A DNA stretch of 27,396 nucleotides, taken from positions 1 to 27,396 of the forward strand of contig DDXG01000355.1 in assembly GCA_002347125.1 (NCBI GenBank). The letters are read 5' to 3'. The stretch comes from Phycisphaerales bacterium UBA2266. Its GTDB lineage: Bacteria > Planctomycetota > Phycisphaerae > Sedimentisphaerales > Anaerobacaceae. The notes beneath the pieces were generated by a model. It was not told where the DNA came from and made no database searches. It saw nothing but the letters and a program-made list of their open reading frames with translations. Numbering within the stretch: position 1 is the stretch's first letter; each line of letters starts with the position of its first letter. The translations under genes were made by a program, and so were the position numbers. Shown here piece after piece: positions 22,401 through 27,396 of this stretch.

Positions 22401-24302
22401 ACACTTGAGGCGGACCGCTTGTGGGTGCGTGCGCAGTCACTGGCGAGCCAGCAGGAATATGAGCAGGCGATTGCGGAGGCCGACCTGGTGGTGGCGAGGT
22501 TCCCGACATTTGCGGCGGGCGAACGGGTGCAGCATTTCCGGATGCTGTGGGATGGGATGGATACGGCGCACGATCTGTGGGTCGAGGCCCAGTCGCTGGC
22601 GGAGCAGGGCCAGTATGCAAAAGCGATTGAGAAGGCCCATCGACTGATCGACGAGTATCCGGCGACGCAGTTCGCCGGGTTCGCCAAGGCCAGGCTGGCG
22701 ACGTGGGGGCGGGTGGCGGCGCAGGATATGCAGAACGAAGAGACCCTGAAGACGGCTGCGCAGGCGATGGAGGCCGGGCGTTTCGAGGTCGCGCAGCAGG
22801 CCATCGACACAATCCTACAGCGCGACCCGGACCACGCCGGGGCCAAGGCTCTGCTGGAGACACTCAAGCAACGGCTGCGGACGGCGCCTCCCGTGACCGG
22901 TCGCGTCTCGGAGGCGGAAAGACTGAAGACCGACGCGACGACATTGCAGGCGGTCGGACAGGCGGCGGATGCCAACAACGTGATGGGATCAGCGGTGCTC
23001 AGCACATCGCCGGTGTTGCGGGATGATCCGGCGGTGAAGGCGCGGCTCGATCAACTCAGTCCGACGGCGCCGAAGGAGGCCCCGGCCGCGACGGTGAGCG
23101 TGGAAGAGGCCATGAGCAAGGCGGCCGCGGCGGAGGCCAACGGCGAACTGGCGGCCGCGGTGGAGTTGTACCGCCGGGCCGCGGAGGCCGGAGACCGCCG
23201 GGCCATGTACAAGCTCGCTCTGGCGTATCACAACGGGGCGGGCGTGGAGAAGAACTACCCGCATGCCCTCGCGTGGCTGCAGAAGGCGGCACAGGCGGGG
23301 GACGCCATGGCGATGATGAGCCTGGCGGCGATGTACGAGAAGGGCCTGGGGACGGCGGCCGACGCCGGCGAGGCGGTCAAGTGGTTGGAGAAGGCGGCCC
23401 AGGCGGGCAATGCGCGGGCGATGTGCCGTCTGGGCGCGATGTTCTACAAGGGCGAGGGGACGGCCAAGGACGCGGCGCAGGCGTTTGGGTGGTACCGCAA
23501 GGCGGCGGAACTGGGCGAACCGGAGGCGATGTACAACCTGGGGGCGATGTACCGAAACGGCGACGGGGTGGCGGCCAGCGAGGCCGAGGCGGTGAAGTGG
23601 TTCGACAAGGCGGCGGCCGCCGGGGACATCCAGGCCATGTACATGCTGGGGCTGGCGCATTTCGCCGGTTCGGGAGTGGCGCAGGACTATGGCAAGGCCG
23701 GGTACTGGTTCATGCGTTCGGCGCAGGGCGGGTACGCGCGGGCGATGTACAACCTGGGGCTGATCTATCAGCAGGGGCTGGGCGTGGAAAAGGACCCGGC
23801 CAAGGCGTTGGGCTGGTATCAGCAGGCGGCGCAGGGCGGCAATGCGGACGCCATGGTCAGCCTGGGCCAGGCGGTCGGCGGCGACGCGAACGAGGCATTC
23901 GCGTGGCATCTGAAGGCGGCCGAGGCCGGCCATCCGGACGGCTGCTATTACGTGGGCCAGGCGTACCAGGAGGGCAAGGGTGTGGCCAAGGACTCCAGGA
24001 AGGCGGTGGAGTGGTTCACGGCCGGTGCGAAGGCGGGCTCGGCGAAGGCGATGTTCAGCCTCGGCTGGGCGTACTACGCGGGGCAGGGGGTCACGCCGGA
24101 CTATGCGGAGGCGCAGAAGTGGCTGTTGAAGGCGGCCGAGGGACGCGAGCCGGCGGCCATGTTCACGCTGGGCCAGATGTACGAGGTCGGCCACGGTGTG
24201 GGCAAGGACATGACGACGGCGGTGGACTGGTATCGTAAGGCGGCCAGGCTCGATCACCAGCCGGCCAAGCGGGCGCTGGTGCGATTGAATGAAGTATGGT
24301 AG
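19452..24302 (+). CDS. Giant pseudokinase / coiled-coil / transmembrane / Sel1-repeat protein
   Basis: 1616 residues. Residues about 40-295 form a Ser/Thr protein kinase fold: a P-loop-like GKAGQDALGMVYLAED, H165-R-D, a YTAPEQL element at 209-215 and SDVFSLA near 223. Key residues are altered: the ATP-binding lysine is R73 (VWVRVLP), the asparagine after HRD is V172 (HRDIRPEVIF), and DFG reads N184-F-G. Residues about 315-935 are an A/E/K/R/Q-rich coiled coil. Residues about 956-978 are one membrane helix. About 985-1060 has two TPR-like units (LWVRAQSLASQQEYEQAI, LWVEAQSLAEQGQYAKAI), and about 1232-1610 has some eleven Sel1 repeats (AMYNLGAMYRNGDGV type). The topology puts the kinase fold inside and the repeats outside. 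It stands alone, divergent from the haem operon. The function is unknown; a scaffold or sensor is an inference. Confidence 0.9.
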   Translation: MGTYLQIESVGTTARQGSGAGVEPFLQTPRFGDTSLGQVLSGRYAIIGKAGQDALGMVYLAEDAQSGQRVWVRVLPTALESDNQVILLLEAAVSRLRGLDHRGIVRTMDWVTCGGRRCIVSEAVGGQALEQILERKGQLTPTQAFRVFGQVAEAVDYARGRGIAHRDIRPEVIFVERSGVKIGNFGISRLIRDALVRITSRQIGGSSLYTAPEQLAGKDCEVSDVFSLAACMYRGLCGEGERWRGWVEYEILKEKPGPLKALNEGANAILLGALSRSPKARPESAAKLIQALEAAQNEPQGATTGVIGHGRMYDELIERMQKQTEAEALARREAEKKAAEYARAKAQAEKMAAEAAAARIEAEQRAEREAAAKAQAEQRAKREEMAKAKAEEKARRAAIAMAEAEERAIREAQGKAEAEKLARLEAAAKAQAEQRARREEAARAEAVEQARRETQAKAEAEQRAESEAKAKAEVQKAFEAEAQRRWQVETQLRQAVAAVDAQAKKKSQAYEGLIERQKQQLAVAEQARKQVEATLEQEHRAKLAAAENVKKLEQTAAEARRQVEAAAAVRKQAEARLAELAESGAAAAKKAQVEAEARAAAEKQARAYAASVAAAREQLKEETAARGRAEASLAAEVGKHEQVEAELRRTIEEIRTQAAKTADDYAKEIAATQKCLQDEMAARLRAEDRLRVEIEQRRRVEKELTEAIAEVRSSAEQEAAAFSAGVEETRRQLQQQLEMRSAIEQRLESEAAARRDLETRLAEVLEQANARLQEKDSETEQVRRALEQQIDQRSQTEQRLRAEAQQKSDLEKELARLIESTRAAAAESARAHTEEIAGLQAQLDAEAESRREREQRLRDEAEDRVALQADMMRQIEEARAVAEDRGHAYMDELSQARDDLKQEKRARARAEKRLEAEARAKVAAQRQSKRLAGAVKAVRGMTATAAVALARTSPRRLAVVGAGVVVMAVVGVAAYVCTRPSEDTLEADRLWVRAQSLASQQEYEQAIAEADLVVARFPTFAAGERVQHFRMLWDGMDTAHDLWVEAQSLAEQGQYAKAIEKAHRLIDEYPATQFAGFAKARLATWGRVAAQDMQNEETLKTAAQAMEAGRFEVAQQAIDTILQRDPDHAGAKALLETLKQRLRTAPPVTGRVSEAERLKTDATTLQAVGQAADANNVMGSAVLSTSPVLRDDPAVKARLDQLSPTAPKEAPAATVSVEEAMSKAAAAEANGELAAAVELYRRAAEAGDRRAMYKLALAYHNGAGVEKNYPHALAWLQKAAQAGDAMAMMSLAAMYEKGLGTAADAGEAVKWLEKAAQAGNARAMCRLGAMFYKGEGTAKDAAQAFGWYRKAAELGEPEAMYNLGAMYRNGDGVAASEAEAVKWFDKAAAAGDIQAMYMLGLAHFAGSGVAQDYGKAGYWFMRSAQGGYARAMYNLGLIYQQGLGVEKDPAKALGWYQQAAQGGNADAMVSLGQAVGGDANEAFAWHLKAAEAGHPDGCYYVGQAYQEGKGVAKDSRKAVEWFTAGAKAGSAKAMFSLGWAYYAGQGVTPDYAEAQKWLLKAAEGREPAAMFTLGQMYEVGHGVGKDMTTAVDWYRKAARLDHQPAKRALVRLNEVW
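20556..20759 (+). repeat. 168-bp internal duplication in the coiled-coil region
   Basis: A 36-base segment at 20556-20591, encoding EAAAKAQAEQRA, recurs exactly at 20724-20759. The offset is 168 bp, or 56 codons (eight heptads), and related, less exact sequence fills the space between. This suggests growth of the coiled coil by tandem duplication. Confidence 0.6.
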
Positions 24303-24317
24303 GACAGTAGCAGGCGT

Positions 24318-24331
24318 CAAATAGCAAATAG
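24318..24331 (+). repeat. Two copies of CAAATAG after the pseudokinase gene
   Basis: Two exact adjacent 7-mers, CAAATAG, start 16 bases after the stop at 24302, followed by the looser CATGAATAC. On the minus strand this reads CTATTTG, related in style to the CGTATTG/TGTATTG units of the other 3' arrays. Confidence 0.35.
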
Positions 24332-24397
24332 CATGAATACAAAGCAAGCTGCAAAACGGGGGTGGCGGGTCTGGGTCGGGGGAATAGCCTTTGTCTG

Positions 24398-24425
24398 TTG
24401 ACGGCGCGTGTCGGGCGGTTAGAAT
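24398..24425 (+). promoter_or_regulatory. Strong sigma-70-type promoter of the GH29-like gene
   Basis: TTGACG (24398-24403), a 16-bp spacer and TAGAAT (24420-24425) each match the consensus in five of six positions. The predicted start is near 24432, about 47 bases before ATG 24479. Confidence 0.6.
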
Positions 24426-24478
24426 GCGCCTGTGTTGGACGAGCTGTATCGTCTGGTGTCTATGCGCTGGAGGCTTAT

Positions 24479-25477
24479 ATGAATCGAGCGGCGGCGATGG
24501 TTGTGTTGGTGATGTGCATCGGGTCGGCGGCGGTTGGGACGCCGCGGAATCCGGATACGGACTGGTTTCGGGATGCCGGGTATGGGGTGTTCGCGCATTT
24601 CCTGTGGGATGTGCAGTGCGTGGGCGACCGGCCGAATACACAGGGAAAGGCGGGAACGACGTCGTGGGATGCGTGCGTGGCGGCCTTTGACGTCGAGCGG
24701 TTCGCCGAGCAGATGAAACAGGCGCAGGCCGGGTATGTGATCTTCACGATGATGCAGCGGACGCGGTACCTCATCGCGCCGAACGCGACATACGACCGGC
24801 TGACGGGGTATCCGCCGGGCCAGGCCTGCTCGACACGGGACCTGGTGGAGGACCTCTATCAGGCGCTCAAGAAGCGGGGGATCCCGCTGATGCTCTACTG
24901 GACGGGGGATGGGCCGCGGCAGGATGAGCAGGCGGCCAGGGGGATGGGCGGCTGGGATGGGAAGGTCTCGGATGTGTACGTGCAGAACTGGGCGTTTGTG
25001 GCGGCCGAGTACAGCAAACGCTACGGCAAGAAGGTCCGCGGCTGGTGGGTGGACGGCTGCTACGAGTATATCGGGTATAATGAGAAGCGATGGGGGATAC
25101 TGGCGGCCGGACTGAAGGCGGGCAACCCTCGTGCGATTATCGCGTTGAACAATCCGTCGCTGCGCACGGCCGGCTCGAGCAGCGATCACGATGACTTCAC
25201 GACGGGGGAGGTCAATGCGTTTACGGATGTGCCACAGGACCGCTGGCGCGACGGCAAGCAGTTTCACGTGCTGTCGTTTCTGGGGGACCAGTGGTGCGGG
25301 TTCGGCTGCCGGTATGACCTGGCGTACATGACGGACTACGTGGCCAGGGTTATGGCGGCCGAGGGGGTCGTCTCCATCGACGTGGGATTATATCGCGATG
25401 GGTCGATTGACGCCGGCCAGCTCGAGCTGCTGCGGCAACTGCGACCGGCCGTGATGCAGCGACTGGCGGAGAAGTAG
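24479..25477 (+). CDS. Secreted GH29-like (alpha-L-fucosidase-type) protein
   Basis: 332 residues from ATG 24479, with GGAGG at good spacing; the frame is open further upstream but would cover the promoter. Residues 1-20 form a signal peptide. DWFRDAGYGVFAHFLWD (28-44) resembles the start of the GH29 barrel (WF-DAKFGIF-HW). A (beta/alpha)8-like run follows, and GWWVDGCYEYIG (188-199) places D192 where GH29 enzymes have their nucleophile in WFDG. FHVLSFLGDQWCG and VVSIDVGLYRDGSID lie near the C-terminus. It is shorter than usual fucosidases (about 450) and lacks their C-terminal beta domain. An exported glycosidase acting on a deoxy sugar is plausible, and it would fit the RhaT-like importer in the same window. 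The family assignment is by motif only. Confidence 0.75.
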   Translation: MNRAAAMVVLVMCIGSAAVGTPRNPDTDWFRDAGYGVFAHFLWDVQCVGDRPNTQGKAGTTSWDACVAAFDVERFAEQMKQAQAGYVIFTMMQRTRYLIAPNATYDRLTGYPPGQACSTRDLVEDLYQALKKRGIPLMLYWTGDGPRQDEQAARGMGGWDGKVSDVYVQNWAFVAAEYSKRYGKKVRGWWVDGCYEYIGYNEKRWGILAAGLKAGNPRAIIALNNPSLRTAGSSSDHDDFTTGEVNAFTDVPQDRWRDGKQFHVLSFLGDQWCGFGCRYDLAYMTDYVARVMAAEGVVSIDVGLYRDGSIDAGQLELLRQLRPAVMQRLAEK

Positions 25478-25480
25478 GTT

Positions 25481-25529
25481 CGTATTGTGTACTCTGTATT
25501 GCACATTGCGCACTGCGTATCGCGCGTTG
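25481..25529 (+). repeat. Seven-unit degenerate heptanucleotide array after the GH29-like gene
   Basis: Seven consecutive 7-mers read CGTATTG, TGTACTC, TGTATTG, CACATTG, CGCACTG, CGTATCG and CGCGTTG. The consensus is YGYAYTG. The array starts three bases after the TAG stop and has no indels, so the 7-base period is exact. It lies between convergent genes. Confidence 0.6.
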
Positions 25530-25546
25530 CGGCGTAGTCGGCTCGT

Positions 25547-26119
25547 TCAGTCCTTTGCGCTGTCGTCGGCGGTCGGCACGTATTTGCGGGGCGCGCTACA
25601 GTGCTCCAGGGTCTTTCTGACCTGCCACCGGACAAAGTGAGGCGCACCGAGGAGCAGGTAGGCGCTCAGACCTCCGAGGACAATCCATCGGGGCATATAT
25701 GGCCAAAGCGGATTGGGCCCATAGAAGCTGGAGTCCGATGTCTTTATGCAGACCCACGATGTCAGCGATTGGACTATGTGGGACAACAGATCGTGGAGAA
25801 AGAGTACTCCGATGCCGACCGCCGCGAGTCGAAATGCGAACGCGAGCAGGTCCACGTCCTTGTCCGTGTGTTTGGGCGGCCCGGCGAGTTTGGCGATAAT
25901 CCGGTCTCCCGCAACGCAAAAAAGGCACAATACGCCGGCAGCGTATGCGACCGAGAACACACTGCCAAATACAAAGGTCCACAACAAGTTGGCGTCCGCA
26001 TGGTCTTGCGGGAAGAGAAGCTGCAGGAGCGTATAAAAGAGCGTGAATCCGGCAGTGATCATGATGTAAAGCCCCAGGCCCACGGCAACGATCTTCGTCA
26101 TTTTCTGCGATTCGTTCAT
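25547..26119 (-). CDS. Four-helix membrane protein of unknown function (tandem copy 1)
   Basis: 190 residues from ATG 26119 (MNESQKMTKIV), preferred because AAGGA lies eight bases upstream; ATG 26125 would put AAGGA only two bases away. Hydrophobic segments are at about 10-35, 46-68, 90-112 and 145-165. Near the C-terminus is LLLGAPHFVRWQVRKTL. The upstream gene ends LYLLCGAPRFVVWLSRVYV, and both have a second helix followed by C-[VI]-AG-[DP]-R, so the two look paralogous. I recognise no family. The gene is 31 bp after its partner and probably cotranscribed. Base composition is lower in GC than the haem region. Confidence 0.75.
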   Translation of the reverse strand: MNESQKMTKIVAVGLGLYIMITAGFTLFYTLLQLLFPQDHADANLLWTFVFGSVFSVAYAAGVLCLFCVAGDRIIAKLAGPPKHTDKDVDLLAFAFRLAAVGIGVLFLHDLLSHIVQSLTSWVCIKTSDSSFYGPNPLWPYMPRWIVLGGLSAYLLLGAPHFVRWQVRKTLEHCSAPRKYVPTADDSAKD

Positions 26120-26150
26120 TGGCATATTCCTTCATCCTTCGTGCCGTTAC

Positions 26151-26723
26151 TCAAGCTGGAGACTTGACTTGGGCGTTTGCCTGGCTCACGTATACTCGGC
26201 TCAGCCACACCACAAAACGAGGGGCTCCACATAACAGATACAGGCCGATGGCGATAGTCACCGCATCGCGAATCAACGTCAACCATTCGTACCACGGCAA
26301 ATGGAACATATCATCGACGTATCGGTAGAGAAGCATATCGATAAGCACCCGCGGAGCGGTGACAAGTTGCCGCGCGGCCGCTATCAGAGAATCGATCTCG
26401 CTTGTGATGAACCTCAACCCGAAGTACATCAACACCAAGCGATGGCCGCCTACGACCCACTTATCATGGACTTTCTGGGAATTGCCGTCCCGTCGCAACA
26501 GTGCATCCATCCTTGGGCCTGCTATACAGAGCAGTGCGTAGAACATGACCGGCCATATCGCAAGAAGGCAGGCCGTCAGCAAGACAGTCTGCATGGGCGG
26601 GAGACTTGCGGATCCGCTTCTGATGGTATGGATCAGAATATGCACCCCATCGAGAAACCCGGACACGACGCACATGAGCAGGTACGTGACGACCAGCCTC
26701 GCAATCAGTTGCATTCTCGTCAT
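26151..26723 (-). CDS. Membrane protein of unknown function (tandem copy 2)
   Basis: 190 residues from ATG 26723 (MTRMQLIARLVVTYLLMCVV). The open frame reaches much further upstream, but that part is proline- and arginine-rich and lacks protein character, so it is excluded. The only ribosome-site candidate is a weak GGGGAAC. Hydrophobic segments are at about 5-28, 44-68, 90-112 and 158-176. It shares with the downstream gene the segment YALLCIAGPRMDALL (against LCLFCVAGDRIIAKL) and the end motif LLCGAPRFVVW. Between these it has a variable loop with two tyrosine/tryptophan-rich patches (LLYRYVDD, LPWYEW). No function can be given. Confidence 0.75.
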   Translation of the reverse strand: MTRMQLIARLVVTYLLMCVVSGFLDGVHILIHTIRSGSASLPPMQTVLLTACLLAIWPVMFYALLCIAGPRMDALLRRDGNSQKVHDKWVVGGHRLVLMYFGLRFITSEIDSLIAAARQLVTAPRVLIDMLLYRYVDDMFHLPWYEWLTLIRDAVTIAIGLYLLCGAPRFVVWLSRVYVSQANAQVKSPA

Positions 26724-26819
26724 CGCTTGGTTCCCCACTGAACCGCACGGATAGCACCCGCGCACAATAACGGTCCAACAATACCTCGGGATCGGGTGGA
26801 GTGCAAGCCCCGTGCGAAA

Positions 26820-26844
26820 CAAGACAGGCTGAATTCTGTCCTTG
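26820..26844 (-). terminator. Possible terminator after the HzsA-related gene
   Basis: AAGACAG (26821-26827) and CTGTCCTT (26836-26843) form a stem with one bulged base and an 8-base loop, just after the TAA stop at 26848-26850. On the minus strand it is followed by GTTT. It could separate this gene from the two membrane proteins; the rest of 26724-26819 shows nothing clear. Confidence 0.4.
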
Positions 26845-26847
26845 GTT

Positions 26848-27396
26848 TTATTGGAGCGGGGGCGGGGCGACGGCGAGACCCTGGAGCTGGGCGGGCAGGT
26901 CCTGTTCTTCGTAGGTTCCGAAGAAGGGGACATTGGAGTCCAGCCACAGATACAGGATACGGCGCTGCTCGTCGGGCAAGTCCACGTAGGCGCGGTGAGC
27001 CTCGGCGGCCAGGATGCCCGTCAGTGGGCTGATGTCGGCGCCGAGCTTGCCGGGCCGGGTGATAGTGTCGCCCGGCGCGAGCAGGTACGGGGCCAGGTTG
27101 TTGTAGGAGCGGGTGAAGCGATCCTCCGGTTCGCCGGCGAGCACCAGCGGGCTCTTGTCCGTGCCGGTCGAGCCGTCGTGGCAGCGGACGCAGTGGGCGT
27201 TGAGGATGGGCTGGATGAGGCGCGGGTAGCAGAAAGGCAGGGTCCCATCGGGACCGGGCTCGATGACGGACGGTTCGCGGCGGGCGGCGGCCGGGCGCCG
27301 GGTCGCGGGAGTCAGGGCGGGCGGTTCGTGGCAGCCGACACAGCTTCTGCGCTCGCCCGGCTGCAGGTAGACGACGGTGCGCATGCCCTGGACGGC
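26848..27396 (-). CDS. HzsA-related c-type cytochrome, C-terminal part (5' end outside window)
   Basis: 182 codons are visible and the frame is open to the right edge, so the start lies outside. The visible part opens AVQGMRTVVYLQPGERRSCVGCHEPPA, typical of planctomycete proteins annotated as related to the hydrazine synthase alpha subunit. It has a second haem site, HCVRCHDG, about 60 residues on. The two CxxCH sites should each hold a covalent haem, so the protein must be exported and matured by a Ccm-type system. The end (LDLPDEQRRILYLWLDSNVPFFGTYEEQ) is usual for this group. These relatives are widespread in planctomycetes that make no hydrazine, so an anammox role is not implied. An ATG at 27384 is internal to the reading frame and is not taken as the start. 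Confidence 0.85.
   Translation of the reverse strand, partial: AVQGMRTVVYLQPGERRSCVGCHEPPALTPATRRPAAARREPSVIEPGPDGTLPFCYPRLIQPILNAHCVRCHDGSTGTDKSPLVLAGEPEDRFTRSYNNLAPYLLAPGDTITRPGKLGADISPLTGILAAEAHRAYVDLPDEQRRILYLWLDSNVPFFGTYEEQDLPAQLQGLAVAPPPLQ

Noticed and set aside
22989..24641. A 550-codon open frame on the minus strand, opposite the Sel1 repeats
   Set aside because: Its R/H/L-rich repeats mirror the Sel1 repeats of the real gene; no start site or independent motif.
26848..27396. Taking the HzsA-related cytochrome as evidence of anammox
   Set aside because: Such relatives are common in planctomycetes without hydrazine metabolism, and no hzsB, hzsC or hdh is seen.

Overview
The window reads as chromosomal DNA of a GC-rich planctomycete, most likely from the Phycisphaerae or a related anaerobic lineage. 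This is inferred from gene content and not from a marker gene. The signs are a dockerin-like/formylglycine-enzyme-type secreted protein, an HzsA-related c-type cytochrome, a RhaT-type sugar symporter, a GH29-like secreted protein, a very large kinase-like/coiled-coil/Sel1 protein, and haem synthesis by the siroheme-dependent (Ahb) route. No tRNA, rRNA, CRISPR array or insertion sequence was seen.

Layout. 1-1848 (minus) is the 5' part of a gene for a secreted dockerin-like/FGE/PASTA/FGE protein. It is preceded by a 574-bp intergenic stretch holding a good promoter and a candidate small structured RNA. 2423-4660 (minus) carries an MtaA-like URO-D family protein and a RhaT-like symporter. 4704-10301 (minus) is a compact cytochrome c maturation operon: ccmE, ccmF, a cysteine-free protein of unknown function, ccmA, ccmB, ccmC and a 42-codon ccmD-like gene. 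CcmE has CxxxY in place of HxxxY and no ccmG/H/I is present, which is the pattern called System I*. 10451-19140 holds the haem genes: ahbA (minus), divergent cobA-hemD and hemL (plus), then the minus-strand operon ahbB, hemX-like, hemA, ahbD, ahbC.

19452-24302 (plus) encodes a 1616-residue protein: a kinase-like domain with degraded catalytic residues, a coiled coil of about 600 residues, one membrane segment and about eleven Sel1 repeats. 24479-25477 (plus) encodes a secreted GH29-like protein. 25547-26723 (minus) holds two tandem, apparently paralogous membrane proteins. 26848-27396 (minus) is the C-terminal end of an HzsA-related dihaem protein that continues past the right edge.

How the genes work together. 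HemA and HemL make 5-aminolevulinate. HemD and CobA make uroporphyrinogen III and methylate it to precorrin-2. AhbA/AhbB decarboxylate siroheme, AhbC removes the acetate chains and AhbD makes haem b. The adjacent Ccm operon then exports haem and attaches it to CxxCH proteins such as the one at the right edge. HemB, HemC and the enzymes turning precorrin-2 into siroheme are not in this window and must lie elsewhere. Degenerate 7-nt repeats follow three of the plus-strand genes.
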